Notes: a model not told the origin generated them from the letters alone. DNA of 64,000 nt from Chrysomallon squamiferum (GCA_012295275.1 CM022679.1:10077169-10141168); one strand, 5' to 3'. Positions 12,291 through 26,720 are shown, numbered from the stretch's first letter. Made by a program: numbers and translations.

Positions 12291-12294
12291 TTCA

Positions 12295-12640
12295 CAATCA
12301 GTTTGAAATTGCAGAACGTTCACAAGAGAAGTACAAAAACAGGTGAAGCTGACTTTTCCGGAGAAGAGAAATTTTCTCAGAACTGTTGCTGCTAACTGAC
12401 CAGACTGGGGAAATTCTTGCGTGTTTGCAGTACACCTATTGATCCCATTAGGCTTATTACCAGTGTTCAATTACAAGCGTCAATCTCCTTGACCGCTGGT
12501 CACTACTTGGTGGATTTCAGCACAGAGTCCACTGTTGCTTAGCATCGCTACAACCCAAGCAGAAAATTAGACTGATAACATTCTGGCTTTCCTTTGAATT
12601 TCATGCCTCTTTGCCGGAAGATGGTGTACGAGAAATTAAG
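12295..12640. other. Unassigned balanced-composition segment
   Basis: Non-repetitive. It includes GTTGCTTAGCATCGC (part of an RFX-like half-site pattern) and several short frames, none recognisable. Left without function. Confidence 0.2.
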
Positions 12641-12752
12641 GTGGCACATATAACTCAACATATTGCATTTGCTGAATGTATCAGTTTTTTCTAGATTTGG
12701 CTAGTGAGACATGCATTAATCATTTAATTATATGCAGTTACCCAAAGTCACT

Positions 12753-12753
<1 letters not shown>

Positions 12754-12840
<87 letters not shown>
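12754..12840 (+). repeat. (GA)n microsatellite
   Basis: About 43 uninterrupted GA units. Confidence 0.95.
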
Positions 12841-12842
<2 letters not shown>

Positions 12843-13614
12843 CTTCTTGCTGTAATAATTAAGAAATGACATACAATGTTGTATGTTTGTGGGTATGTAT
12901 TATTGAGAGTATGAGTGTGTGTGTGCACATGTGTGTGTGTGTGTTTCTACATAACAAATTTAGATAGAGTAATATATAAAACTGATACTTTCAGATTAAA
13001 CGTCTGCTACTGATAATTCCTTAATGCCGTTTCCTGTAAAACTGTAATATTGATTTCTACCGAGATTAGCAAGTCTAGACATTACTGTTGCTTAAATTAA
13101 TTTAGGACGGATTAACTTTGTTTATGCTGAAAATTTATGACTTTTTTTTCTCCTTTTATTTAAAAACCTATAATTTTCCTTTCTTCAAGAAGTTCAAGTA
13201 TGAATAATGTTATGAAACATGTGAATCTTAAGTGCAGTTTTTGTGTGATAGATATGTTCATTACAAACTGTCCAATCATTCTCTCATTTTGTCTGTCTGT
13301 CACCTTTTCTTCTCCCCTTCTTTCTCTTACCCAGACTTTTTCCTTCCAAGTCAATTTAAAAATATTATTACATTAGTGGTTTTTATTAGCAAAAAGGCAT
13401 GCAGTTCTTAATGTCTGTTGGCCATGTTCAGATCTGCACATGTCACAATAAATTTATTAAAAATTGTTGAAATGGTGTCACCCTGTGAATTATGAATTCT
13501 TGATAAAGGAAGATTCACCATTATTTGTTATCTCTGTGACATTATTTTTATACCAACTTGCTGACAAATTATGTATGTCTTGTAGAATTACTAGCAGTGT
13601 TAGAAATCCAGATG

Positions 13615-13790
13615 TAAATATTAAATCCAAAATGTGCAATACCTTGGGATCTGGCTGATAATATTAAATCCAAAACTCACAATAAATGAGAATCCCACTT
13701 GATAATATTAATTGCAAAACTCAATTAGTAATTCGGAATCCAGCTGATAATACTGAATCCCAGAAACTGACAACAACTTAGTTTCCAATC
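13615..13790 (+). repeat. Degenerate ~50-bp minisatellite, 3-4 copies
   Basis: Recurring GATAATATTAAATCCAAAAC and GGAATCCAGCTGATAATA blocks at roughly 50-bp steps. Confidence 0.65.
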
Positions 13791-14825
13791 ACTCAAATCA
13801 TTTAATGGTAATCATTAGCAACACACAATCACTGATAATTAAATCTTCAACAAACTCGTTGTCAGTAAAATCTGAAGCATTCACCAAATTGTTTTCAATA
13901 TCAGAACAGCTTGTACTAATTAAACATATTACAGCAGCCACTTCAATTTTCAACACTGGAATAATATTAACACTGTTCAAGAAAGAATTTACAGATAAAT
14001 ATTTTATTAGAATGTCTTATATGTATCTTTTCACAGTAAAATAATAAAATAATTATATTTTAGAACTTACTGCACAATACTAAAATGTATGAAAATTTTT
14101 TGAAAATATGGGTTCAGAAAATTAAATCTTTTATAATTATTATTTACCACAACTGAATCATTTGCCATTTTTCTTCTAACATCTAATGAGAAAAGAAAAA
14201 AACAACAACCAAAAAACAACAAAAAAACAAAAAAAAAAAAAAACATATCTATTTAAATGCTCAGGTAAGCTGAAGGTGAATAACCTGTTTTAAAAAAAAA
14301 AAGATAAATGTTAAATAAAACATACACTGACTACTACAACATTTGTTTTGAAAGATGTTCTGTTGTTTAAAATAAAAAAAATATATATTACTAGGCAATG
14401 CATCCTCTAAACATGTAACAGAAACACAGAAACATTAGAAAATGTCTACAGAAAAGAAAATGAAGAAGAAAATGAAGAAGATAAATATGACTTAAAGAAA
14501 CCTTAATGCATGAATAAGGTAAAGGATTTAACATAGGAGTAAGCTTCATGACAATTCCAGAAAAAAGTTTAATTTTGTGTAATCAAACCAACATTATTTA
14601 TTTATTTATTTATTTTATTTTTTTATTTGTTTTTCCCACTGTCTAGACATCCCAATATTTCATGTGACATTTTATAATAAAATTTTAATTTTAATGGTGA
14701 CATCCTCAAATTAAAATCATCATTATTTCTATTATTTACTGTCTATAGGGTTCTCAAGTTTCTTATTCCAATTTTGCAATAAAGAAAAAAGAAATAAAAA
14801 AATGTTTAGAAAAAAAGAACAAAAG

Positions 14826-14857
<32 letters not shown>

Positions 14858-14884
14858 AGACAGAAACTACAAAAACACTGAAAT

Positions 14885-15310
14885 TTTTATTTAAATAACA
14901 ATATTTTCAAGGTTACAGTATTATTATTTTATTTATTCTGTCTGGACTTCTCAAGTGCAATTTTACAATAATAATGAGAAGAAAAAATTACATTTCTTTC
15001 AACTTGAATACAAATGCACTTTCAATAACAATGTCTTGAAACCAACATTATTATTTTATTTATTGTCTCTCTATCCAAATCTTTCAATGTAATCCAATCA
15101 CAAATTATTGATATTTTTTTTTTAAAGTTTATAATAAAATAATGATTTATTTCAATAACAATATCTTAAAACCAACATTTTGTTTATTGTTATTTTTTTA
15201 ATGATATGGCCATTCCTGATCTTTCAACATAATCCATTTGATAGAAAAATAAAAATATTAAAATAAAAAAATGAACCTTTCAATAACAAAAGTCTGGAAA
15301 CCAAACATTA
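14885..15310 (+). repeat. Degenerate ~115-bp repeat, ~4 copies
   Basis: TTTCAATAACAATRTCTTGA, then AACCAACATTATTATTTTAT and CTTTCAAYRTAATCCA recur at about 14890, 15015, 15150 and 15280. Confidence 0.6.
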
Positions 15311-16701
15311 TTTACTTCCTTTTGGTGTTGAACGGTTTTATTCTTTCGTAATTGCCCGGTTTTACAATTATGATCAAAAAGAAAGATTTTAATAAAACTG
15401 TCACCAAACAAAACATTCATCTGCCCAGTCATTCATGTGTCAACATGACAAACTAACAAAAGGAGTGTGGAGCTTTTCGCCAACAAAACTTCAACTCAAC
15501 GATCTATTAAAACAGCCTTCATCACCCACACACAAAATATAATAGTGAATACGACATGCTTGATTAACACTGAAAGAGGAACCAGGAAATAACAAGAAAG
15601 AAAGAAAAGAATGAAAAAAATAGTTGTAATAGAAGAAAGAAAGAAAAAAAAAAGAAAAGAAACAAAAAAAAAAAGAAAAAAAAATGAAGTAAATTATTAT
15701 AAATTCAAGTCTTGTCAATCAATTATTAATTTTATTTTTGTTTGGAGTTATTTTCAAGGTTTAATAAAAAAAAATTATAATAATAATAATAATATAAAAT
15801 TAAATTAAAAATTTTTTTCTTCTGAAAATGGCTAATTAAAAATGGTTTAATGTTCTCTCCTGTATTCAAACAATTAAATGCATTAAGTCATCAGTTTGTT
15901 ATTAAATCATAATGAATTAATCAATGTTCAATGACACCCAAGCATACAATAAAATTAAAAATTACAGGCATTGACTGTTGGCTGTTAAATAAATATATGT
16001 CAAACCTCTGTTAAATACATGAATGAATTAATGGTGAAACAGGCACTACATCATTTATCTGTCAAGCTTGGAATTTCAGGATTTCTGGACCCAGGCTTAA
16101 TAGATACTTGAAAAATGAAGTACATAAAGAGGAATAATTAGTGAAATAGTATTTTAAAAGATACAAATTAATACAACTATAAACCAGGTTTTATGTTATT
16201 TCTGGTTTTCAGCAAGCTGGATAAATGGTTTGGTACCTGTCTGTATTTAATCTCAGATATTTCAATATATGTTAATATGTAAAACATATGTCATCAAAGT
16301 AAAAGCTTAAGCATCACTCAAAATGATTTCAACTGACTTAATAATTGTTTTTTGTTTTTGTTTGTTTTCTTAACAATACTCAAAACAGTACTAACCACAA
16401 TAAATAATAATACTAAATATTATATTAGAAGAAAAAAATATTCACTGCTGTTAGCTTTCAAAAGATTATTTCTATATGGGACATTCAATGTGAAATTTTA
16501 ATCATATCAATTTTATTGTGGCATTTTAAAAGTAACCAACAAAAAGTAAATAAATAAGTAAAATATTTAATGTGGAGCTTCAAGTATAGACTGGTTGTGT
16601 GTATATGTGTTTTTGTCTGTGTTAAAGATTAACTACTGAACATTAACAAGTGTTAACTGCATACAAAGATTTTATAAAATTAAATATATGTTTTAAATAA
16701 A

Positions 16702-16769
16702 TATAATAAAATAATAATAATAATAATAATAATAATAATTATTATTATTATTATTATTAATTAATTAAT

Positions 16770-16797
<28 letters not shown>
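16702..16797 (+). repeat. (AAT)n/(ATT)n palindromic microsatellite plus (AAAT)n
   Basis: (AAT)n turns directly into (ATT)n near 16739, giving a hairpin with arms of about 20-28 nt. It is followed by (TTAA)n and (AAAT)n. Confidence 0.9.
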
Positions 16798-16801
<4 letters not shown>

Positions 16802-16949
16802 ACAAAATAAACAACACAAACTGAAAAGACCTAACTACAATATTCTCAAAACGAAATATTTTGCAAAAAAGGCAACCATACATCCGTAACGACTTTAATT
16901 AAAAACAAAACGGATATCACCACAAAACAATCAAACCATATTGAGACCA

Positions 16950-17430
16950 AACCTGACTATCAGGCAGTTCCATCAGTGCCACTGATGTAGAGAGCTCTCC
17001 AGACTGTCACCTACACAGAGACCTCCGTCACACACAAACAGAACATCCAGAACATATCGCTGGAATAACAGAATCATTGCACCGGCAATATCTCAACAAA
17101 AGAACATAGAGAGAGAGGAGAGAACAGGAGATGAAAAATGCAGCCGATCTCCAGTCAGAACTGATATTGACGAACGCTACGTTTTTTTTTTTTTTTTCTC
17201 CCCCATCAGCAAAAGAGTTGATTTTCAATGCAATAAAACATCATCGTGTATGGATCTGGGAGACAGACGGGTTTTCTTCACCCTGTGTGGTACCACCTTG
17301 TTGCATTTCTCTCCATGTCCTCTTTTTTCCCCAAACCAGCTGTCCAAGTTTGGTTGGTTGGTTCGTTTGGTCTTATCTCGGTTTTTCTCTTCAGTCATTG
17401 ATCCATGTGATTTATATAGCAATTGCTGGG
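16950..17430. other. Unassigned balanced-composition segment
   Basis: Higher G+C than its flanks, with CCATCAGTGCCACTGATG (an inverted repeat), CCGATCTCCAGTCAG and CTGTGTGGTACCACCTTG. Frames on both strands stay open for 90-120 codons but run into (AC)n and match nothing I know. It could be regulatory or an unrecognised first exon; no evidence decides. Confidence 0.2.
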
Positions 17431-17439
17431 AAAAAGCAG

Positions 17440-17487
17440 CAAACACACACACACACACACACACACGTATATACACACACACACACA
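17440..17487 (+). repeat. (AC)n microsatellite
   Basis: Two AC runs separated by GTATAT. Confidence 0.95.
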
Positions 17488-18029
17488 AAGACTTAGACTG
17501 GGGTAGCGAGTCCACTGGTTGACAAAATGATCAATATACTCACAGAGACATGGCTCAACATTGTGTAGTTAGGAACTTCAAAAAATTATTCTTTGTTATT
17601 TATTTATTTATTTACTTGCTTTTCTGTTTTTTGAAATTATTATTATTATTATTATTATTTGCTTTTATTATTTATTTAATTTTTTTTTTTTTTTTTTTTT
17701 TTTTTATATATTTATTTATTTGCCAGTTTTTAAAATTACTTTCTTGTAAATGTTTCTGCCATGGAACTCTTGCTTTAAATTCAATACTGCTAAAACAAAA
17801 AAAATTCAAATGAAACAAAATACTGATGTGTTTTTGTTTGTTTGTTTGGTGTCATTGTTTTTTTTTTTTTTTCAAATATTTCTAATAATGAACAAATAAA
17901 TAAATAAATAAATCAATATTTCAAAACATAATGTAAAAGAAATTTAATCCAACCAGATAAAAAAAAAATATTTATAAAAATGCTTTTAAAACTGTTTCAA
18001 ATGTTTTTAAAATTTCTGTAATTTTTGGT

Positions 18030-18362
18030 CAAAAATAATAATATTAGCAGAAGCAGCATCAGTAGCAATACTGGTAGTAATAATAATAATAAAATAATGG
18101 AAATAATATTATTATTAATAAAACAACAATAATTTAATAGTAATAGTAGTAGTAGTAGTAGTAATAATAATAACAATTATAATAACAAAAATAATAATAA
18201 TAATTATAATAAGAAAAATAGTAATAATAATAATAAAATAATAACTAATAATAATAATAATAATAACAATATTACTATAATATAATAATAATAACAATAA
18301 TATTACTATAATAATAATAATAATAATAATATTAATAATAATAATAATAATAATAATAATGG
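18030..18362 (+). repeat. Compound (AAT/AAC/TAG)n trinucleotide tract
   Basis: About 330 bp of almost only AAT, AAC, AGT and TTA triplets, ending in (AAT)n. Confidence 0.9.
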
Positions 18363-18419
18363 TTAATAACAACAATCCTGAGAAGAGATTAATAATCTGA
18401 TTCTAGTAATTAACTAAGA

Positions 18420-18660
18420 ACGGTGTGACAGTACAAATATTGGCCGAGCTGTGAGGAAGTGTTGATAAACCTGCCTACAGACGTACGAGAGTGGCACAAG
18501 CAGAGTTCACCAGGCTTAGTTTTATGGATTTTACAGCCTCTGCTATTGACATAATGGCAAGGAAGACATAAAAATCAGAGTGAATCTGCTGATGAAAGAG
18601 TCCTCGGACAAGCCATGCTGGTCCTGTGTGGTCATTTGAAATAAAATTTCAGATTTTGTA
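18420..18660. promoter_or_regulatory. Candidate conserved non-coding island
   Basis: A non-repetitive island after a trinucleotide tract. It includes AGTGTTGATAAACCTG (forkhead-like TRTTKAY on one strand), GTTTTATGGATTTTACAGC (posterior-Hox-like TTTTATGG) and GTAATTAAC. No supported frame. Confidence 0.27.
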
Positions 18661-19093
18661 TTAAACAGGCACATGATTAAAAAAAACCCACCCTCCCCCT
18701 AAAAAAATATTCCCTCATATACACACACCCTGTAATAAAAACCAGACAAAACAAACAAACAAAAAGAAATATTGCATAAATAGGGGATGCATCATTTGAC
18801 CAACAGAAAAAAAAAAAGCAGCAGCAACAACAACAACAACAACATCATCATATGTATCTAAATATATCAAACAATCAAGGGGTGTCAAAAGTGTGGAGAT
18901 GATCTACAAAATTGTCCATTTTGTCTTTCTATATGTATTTGCTATAGTGTTACGTTCATTGGGCTACTTTTAAAAGTTCACATCTTTTCATCTTACAAGT
19001 TATATCAACTGCAAATAAAGAAGCACACCCTCTTTATGGATATGAATCCTTAATCTCAAGTGTCAATTTTTTTTAAATTTATAAACTCATTTA

Positions 19094-19127
<34 letters not shown>

Positions 19128-20489
19128 TAAGTATATTATGTTACACTTTTAACCACACAATTATGCTGCTTAGAAAAAAAAATAAATAAAAATAGTGGAT
19201 AAAGTATGGGTTACTTTTTTAACAACTATTTAATTTAATTTTTGTTTTTTTTATTACCTATATTAGTAATATTACATTTCAGTGCACTCAGTGACTGTAA
19301 CTCTATCAAATCTGTCTTACCCTGTTTCAAAACGATGCTCATTTTAACTTTAATCCTCAGAAGGGTTTTTAAACCCCTACAGATGTGACACTTCTACCAT
19401 CAAGCTTTACTTTAGGTCATTTTTCTGCAACAAGCGTGCTTTTGAAGCTGCTACCTGATAACCCAGACTTATGTTATTAAAAAGAGGAAAGAAGAAACTT
19501 GAAGGGATGAGCTGGGTTTGCAAGACTCTAAATGTCTCTGTCAACAGAATAAAGCAGAAGATGGATGTCACCAACTGGAAGGACAAGCTGGTGAGATACA
19601 TAAATCATTGTGTGTCTAACTCGTGTATTATGTAATCGTGAAATTTAATTCCGGTTTATAAACATTGAAATAAACTGCTTTTTTAAAAGATAGCAAAATA
19701 ATTATTAAAAAAAAAAAAAAAAAAAAAATTATTCAATCTGATTTATAAAAATTAAAAAAAAAAAAAAAAAAAATTATAATTATTTTATAATTCTTTTTTA
19801 AAAGAGAAAATGAAAAGATCAAAATGATGTTCTTATAATAATTTTAGCTAATAAGAGATTAGAAATACAGTAATAAAGTTTTGAAACATTTTAAATGATT
19901 ACAAATTTAACAGCACCATTTCAAAATCAAAATTTATATAAATACATAAATGAATAAAACAAAACTTTAAAAATCAAACTTTAGTTCAACACATTTGTAA
20001 CAACCTTTTTTTAAATTTTTTTTCATTTAACTTATAATATAAAAAAAAAAAAAAAAAAGGACTGAAAGTTCCAAAACCTATTTTTCCTTTACTTCTGCAA
20101 GATTTATCTTTAGCACTAATTACCTGCCTAATGTAATGTCAAAGATAACAGCATTCGTTGATAAAAACCTAATTCCATCCTTACTTACAGTAGATATGAG
20201 ACTACCAAGTCAGAAAAGAAGAAATAAGAAAAACAAACGCCAAAACAAGAAGACCTAATCAAATCTATGGTTTCACAAGCATTTAAGAGTTGTGCTACCG
20301 ATTCCTTGTGTTGCCAGAAGATACAGAACTTTGTAGAAAAATAACTCTTACTTTGGCAGTTTTTTGTTTGTGTAAACCGGGCAATCTGTAGTGATGTTTG
20401 TCAGTCAAATGGAAAGTTATTGATCATGGGAAAAACCATCTATACTCCATTAGGAGAGAGAGAGAAAAAAGATTCTACCAGTTTTGTTA

Positions 20490-20795
20490 CTGAACACAGA
20501 ATGAAATGAAAACAGTTGTACCAAACTCAGAATGCAGCTTATAGAAGGATTGTACCTGAACTGAAAGCAGCTTGCAAACAGTTGTACCCAAGATAAGTGT
20601 TGTTTTAAAACAGCTGTATCAAAGGTGAATTTAGTTTTAAAAGTTGTACCCAAGCTGAAGGTCACTTCAAAAACTGAATACAGCTTCAGGAACAGCTAAA
20701 TCAAAGCAGAATATAGTTTGTAATCAGTTTTATCAATGTATCATCAGAAACACTTGTACCCAGTCACTATGTAGCTTCAAAAACAGTCTGTATTT
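20490..20795 (+). repeat. Degenerate ~38-bp minisatellite
   Basis: AAACAGTTGTACCMAAGMTG and GAATRCAGCTT blocks recur at roughly 36-40-bp steps. Copies are strongly diverged. Confidence 0.6.
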
Positions 20796-21654
20796 ATTGT
20801 CATTATTTTAATTATGTCTGTAGAGAAAAGGAAAGGAAAACAAAATTATAAAACACTTCTAAAAAAATGTTTTCTTTTTAAAAGAAATATCAATATTTGC
20901 TTTAATTTTGAAATGGCAATAGAAGGAATAAAAACAACAAGAAAACAATAAGTAAATAAATAAATAAATAAATAAAACTATTTTTTTTTTTAATGGCTTT
21001 AAACATTAGAAATAGTTGCTGCAAATACACATGTTAAGACACTAATAGTATTTTTATGCAAACATCTTCACTACTATTTTAAAAATTAAATCCTTTAAAA
21101 AAAAAATAAACACAAAAATAATAAATACAGTGTAAAATATAACCTTAGTCTTTTATAAGGGAAAAGATGAAAAAAAAAAAAAAGAAAAAATCAAAAAATG
21201 GTAAAAAAAAAAAATTAATTAATAATAGAATAGAATTTACCTTTAATCTTCTAAAGGCAGAAGAAAAAAGAAAAAATTGGGATAAAAACCCCAAAATTAA
21301 ATGTTTGTAACAGACAGAAGACAGCTTCAAATGTCTGAAATCAAATAATGAAAGACAGTGTAATGTAAACAAGGTGTAATTTCTAAATAATTATTTAAGA
21401 TGAAAGATGAAAGCTGAAAAGAGAAGATGAAAAAGGATTTATAGTAAGTAAATATAGAGTCACAAAGTTAAAAAAAATAAAATAAAATAATAATAATAAA
21501 ATAAAAATAAAAATAGCAGACAGCAAACAATATATAACAAATGAAGAGAAAAAGGAAAGTCTCGTGAACATTTTTTTCCCCAGGAAAGACAGTCTATTAT
21601 TATGGCATGATGATCAAGGGCAGTACATATAATGGGAAGAAATACATTTTCATT

Positions 21655-21780
21655 CTATTTTGGGCTATTCTTTCTCAATCAGCATTAAGGAATTTTTTAA
21701 ATGCACCATCCCCATAACAGGAGAGTCAGTGCCATAGACTAATAGGTTCCCAAAGAGAATTTATTTGCATGCTGGAAACC
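21655..21780 (-). mobile_element. SINE fragment (core region)
   Basis: The plus strand TGCACCATCCCCATAACAGG aligns with TGCACCATCCCAGAAACAGG of the SINE at 58335-58661. The flanking GGGCTATTCTTTC aligns with GGGCTGTTCTTTC, and GCCATAGACT with ACCATTAACT. The tRNA head is not recognisable and the copy looks old. Confidence 0.65.
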
Positions 21781-22979
21781 ACATTTTACTTACACAAACA
21801 ACACAAAATAACTTGTTGACATTTATTATTATATAGAGACTTTCTGATTGATGGAGATTTAAACAATAAAAATATGTAGGAGCCAGAATATTTATTTTCT
21901 GACAATACTTTCAAAGGAACAGGTTCAAGAAAATCAAGGAATGATACTAATAACAACAATAAAAATGAACAAGTCAAAGGTTTTTTTTTCCCCACTAATA
22001 TATTTAATGACCCAAAGAATCAAAAGCCAAGAAACATCCCACATATGTATATATGCATAAAGAAGAAGAGGAAAAAAGATATTGTCTCAAATCATCCAGA
22101 AACTACAAAAATGTAAATAAACTAACAATAGTACTTCAAGTACTGAATATCTAAGATTGCAAATCTTGAGATAAAAAAAAAAAACCCTGTCTGAAAATAT
22201 TCTTTTGGTTATTTTCATACCCTGCAGAGTATAAACATCTTCATTAGTGACCTTTCTGCACTCAGCAAGCACCAGGTAACCCACAGGATCACTGATAAGA
22301 AGAGCTTGCAGTCCAATGGTCAAGGTAAGAAACTGGTAAACAATATCACCAGGATATCTTCACGAGATAACGCTGATCTTGTAAAACACCATGATAAGGT
22401 GATCACTACAAGAAAGCACTGATGTCGGATAGAACTTAGTATCAGCAAGAAAATAATAAAAGTCACGTTTGTGTAATGAATTTGGTTAAAGTGATATTTT
22501 TGACCAAAAAAAAGAAAATGGAGATCTTGTAAATTTTATAACCATGACATTAACACAACAAGGATTTCAGAAGAAAAAAAAACCTTTCATCTGCTGAATA
22601 CAGATATGATTTTGTTGCATCAGCAGCAGTTTAAAGAAAAAAAATTAAAGTGGCAGTTCAGGTCATTAAGATGATAAGATATCAATGATCTTACGAAAGC
22701 TGAGATTACAGAATACATCTTATTATCTTGTGAAAAACAATACAAGGATACATACACCAAAACATACCAAATTACTGAAACTATCGGGTTATTATATCAT
22801 CATAGAAAAACTATTATTATTAACAGAACAAAACAGCCATGATTTTGTAATTTCCACAAGAATACTAACCAACATTATGCAATGAAAACCATTAAAAAGA
22901 GGACACAAGAACCAGAAGGTTAGAAAAAAAAAAAAAAAACCACTACATATCTAACCATTAACCTAGAACCTTTTAATGT

Positions 22980-23240
22980 GATAGTTTGTTTTACACGAAA
23001 CAGCTTCAGAACGTTATCCCTTTCTGCAGCGAGTATGGCTTGATGCATCCAAATGGGAGCATAATTCATTATTTACACGGAGTATGGTCAAGTCATTGAT
23101 ACTTTTCTCTATAAATCCCTTGGGTTTTTGTATTTCAAACACTGGAAAAATGCCAGTGGAGAAAGCAAATGGAGTTTTTATGTGTTGTTTCCTATCACAT
23201 TACAGACCTCGTTGGGTAACAAGAAGCCGGTTTATTTCAT
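22980..23240. promoter_or_regulatory. Candidate conserved non-coding island
   Basis: Repeat-free, with CTGCAGCGAGTATGGCTTGA, ATGCATCCAAATGGGAGC (octamer-like), CATAATTCATTATTTAC and AACACTGGAAAAATGCCAGT (inverted repeat). Frames present are short and unrecognised. Confidence 0.25.
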
Positions 23241-24260
23241 TTCAAAGAAATGGTCAACAACGTATTAAAACTGTTTAATATAAAAAATAATTTATTATTA
23301 CGACTTTTTGAAAGCAAGGTATTAACAAAATATCATCACATATTTAAAAAAACAAATGCCTTAGTGGAAAACAGCAGAATGGAAAAAATAATAATTTTTT
23401 TTATGTTATATGCTAGTCATATATTAACAAAATGTTCTTTACAACAATAATCAAAAGTATATTTGGACCTGTTACTTCAAAGTAAAGATTAGGAAAATGT
23501 TTTTAATATAAAGTATCTGTGTTATTATAAAATAACTTTAAAAAATATATATATAAATACAATAAATAATTAATAAATAAATCAAAATTCACTGAATATT
23601 TTCTGTATCATTTCCAAAATCAAAACAATTGTAATCATTTCCAAAAGAAATTATACCAGCTTTAACTTCATATCAGTAAAGAAAAAATTGAGAACTGTAA
23701 AATACTGGTAATTCTATAATTTAAGTATATGCATAATAAGACAGGTTATTTATTTATTTATTCAGAAAAAAAGAAATAAAAGAAAGATATATATATATAA
23801 AAAAAGAAAAAAAAAAAAAAAAAAAAAAAAATGTCATTATTTAAAAAACTTTTCTTTACCAATCTGAAGTACAGATTTGCATGATTTCTTTTACTGTTGG
23901 GTATATAAATATTAAAATAACTCTTCCCCAGTGATAACCAACACAAATATTACCAGATTATTACCCAGCCAGGCTACAGATACGACATATATCAGACAGT
24001 GGTTCAAGTTGAAATACGAAGTAGAATAGCAAACGCTAGTATAGTGTGATAATGATTCACCTGACTGGTGCAGTTTTCAGCCTGATGAGTTTAACAGAAA
24101 CTGTAGACAAAATTACACATCAAAAATAAGTTTTCTTTCACATCCCCAAGTGGTGATAAACAACAGAAAAGTCATAACCTGTAAGTGTTTTATCCCAGCA
24201 GATATGTGTTTTGGCCAAAAAAAATAGTTTTTATTACCACCTGGAATTTTTGTATGAGAA

Positions 24261-24262
<2 letters not shown>

Positions 24263-24312
<50 letters not shown>
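24263..24312 (+). repeat. (GT)n microsatellite
   Basis: 25 uninterrupted GT units. (GAAA)n follows at 24372-24425. Confidence 0.95.
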
Positions 24313-24314
<2 letters not shown>

Positions 24315-25569
24315 CAATTGGTATCAAATTCTTTCTAAAATGCATTTTTGATTTCATATTTAAAAAAAATAAAGAAAGAAAGAAAGAAAGAACTAATGAA
24401 AGAAAGAAAGAAAAGAAAAGAAAAATTAAAAGAATAATAAATTACTTTCATAGAATTCAGAAAAATTTATCAATAAAAAAAAATAAAAAATAATAATAAA
24501 AATGATAATAATAAAATAAAATAAAATAAAACAAACAAATAAAGTAAAAAGAACAACAGCAGACAATGGTCACATTCAGAGAATTCAGAAACAATGTCAA
24601 CTTGATACTAAATCAAAGCAGTGTGTGTGATACAAAACACCAATATTCCTGCAGACAGATCAATCATTTCATTCAACACTGAGCTTTTATTTAACAACTA
24701 CTGTTTAAAACTAAAGGATATAGGATTCGTTTTGCTTAGATAATGCTCTCGATATATCTTTATGTACAAAAGATAAAATTTGGCTCTCTTGGGGAAAGAT
24801 CAATAACTATTTATTATCACAATAAAAACTGACATTTAAAACACACACATATTCTATTTTATTTTGAAAATATTCTCCGTGTACTATTAAAAGATATAAA
24901 ATTTTTAAATTTCAGGATATAAATGTGTCATTTACAATAATAAACAAACTAAATCTTTTTAAAAACTTAACATTTAACTATAAAAGGAGATTTTATTTCT
25001 TTATATATATATAAAAAAAAAAAATAATCTAAGAAACATAGGATATATAAAAAGGAGATTGTTCTTAAAGAGAAATCAGTGTTTAAATTTACAACAGTAA
25101 AAAGCTTAACTGCTTAAAAAAATTAAATTTAAATGTATAAAAAAGATAGAGCTTTTTTTTAGCTCACCAAATAATCACTGTGAGTTAGATATAGAAGACA
25201 AAAAATCTTAACATACCAATGAAAAAAAAAAAAAATCAATATAAACAATAACATTAAAATACACAAGATTTAAATTTTTTCTCCATCTACAAAAAGTTTC
25301 AATTTTGAACTTTTTCAAATAACATCTTGCCAAAGACATTTTTTAAATTATTAATATATATATTTTTTTAAAACAGAATTAGACAGGAATGGCTTGACAC
25401 AAATTTTTTATAAAACGTAAAAAACAGAAAAATAATATGCAATAAATAGGTTTCACAGCTTGTTTTGTTTGAACTAGTTTTGTCAATCATTTACTTAGTT
25501 TACTTTTAGCACAGAGCAATCAATTCTCAGCTCACCTGATTACTGTTGTTGAAACAAAGGCGAAATATA

Positions 25570-25995
25570 ATATGTGGAATGGTTAGTGATCAAAGCTATA
25601 CAGGTTGTACAACCCAGAATAAATTATATAAAGGATATACAGTTTTTAATAAATCATTTCTAGGTTGCACAAACCAGGACATTTCATATGCAGGCTATGT
25701 AACCATGAACAACCCAAGGCTGTACAACCCAAGAACAAAATGGCATATAATCTATATAACTTAGAATAAATGATATATACAAGGTATACAATCCAGGACA
25801 AATGATATACAGACTATATAAACCAGGACAAATGATATAAAGGCTATACAACCAACAATTAAAAGCTGTATATCCTACATGACCCTAAACAATTGATGCA
25901 TAGGTTACATAACCAAGAACAAATGATACACAGGTTATAAAACTTAGAATAAATTATATATGAGCTGTACAACCCTGAAGAGATAATATATAAGC
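25570..25995 (+). repeat. Degenerate ~36-bp minisatellite, ~11 copies
   Basis: AGGCTATACAACCAGGACAA followed by ATGATATA recurs every 33-38 bp with substitutions. Confidence 0.75.
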
Positions 25996-26278
25996 TACGT
26001 TATGCGTTTTTGTGTCTATGTGTGTGTTTTAAACACTAATATTTTGGAGAAACAAATTTAACTACACTAGATATTTGTACATGTGGGGCCTCATTTAAGG
26101 AGTCTGTTTTAGTGTTACACGCATGACACTTTCATTTATTTACAATGACCAAACACCTGCATTTAAGAAAAACAGGTGCAATAAAGTGAAACCAAAGCTG
26201 AAACTGTGTGTTGGTGAAATGTGTTTTATCATCCAGCAGGCAATAAAGTAAATTTAATCCAGTCTTTGCCTGAAAAAA

Positions 26279-26280
<2 letters not shown>

Positions 26281-26352
<72 letters not shown>
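26281..26352 (+). repeat. (GT)n microsatellite, 36 units
   Basis: Uninterrupted TG, followed by a pyrimidine-rich CTTT/CTCT tract to 26400. Confidence 0.95.
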
Positions 26353-26353
<1 letters not shown>

Positions 26354-26539
26354 ATTGTGGCCCCCCTCTCTTTCTCTTTCTTTCTCTCTTTCTCTCCTTC
26401 TGTGTGTGTACATGTGCATGCATGTTTGTGTTACTTAGATCCTTTTTTTGTATTTTCTGTATTAATATTTTCAAATCTTCTCATTATGTACTCTAAATAT
26501 GTATATTTTTAATGTAAACTTTGTACTGTCAACATCTAT

Positions 26540-26720
26540 CATCAAATCCTGCACTGTATTTCTGAAATCCCATCCTTATATTGCCTGTGTGTTCTTTAAA
26601 TCCCATCGTTTACGATGTTTTATGTCTGATTTCCGTAAATCCCATCTTTACACTGCATTTGTCTGTGTTTCTTAAATCCATATTTATGTTGCCTTCGTCT
26701 GCATTCTTCTGTTTTCATTT
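26540..26720 (+). repeat. Degenerate ~46-bp minisatellite, ~4 copies
   Basis: TAAATCCCATCNTTATATTG followed by CCTTYGTCTGTRTTTCT recurs from about 26545 to 26715. Confidence 0.65.

Noticed and set aside
17131-17515. Possible gene of 96-121 codons on either strand
   Set aside because: Both frames depend on (AC)n for part of their length and neither shows a domain or splice phase that fits Caskin. Kept only as an unassigned segment.
18115-18375. 86-codon Ile-rich frame
   Set aside because: Translated AAT/AAC repeat tract.
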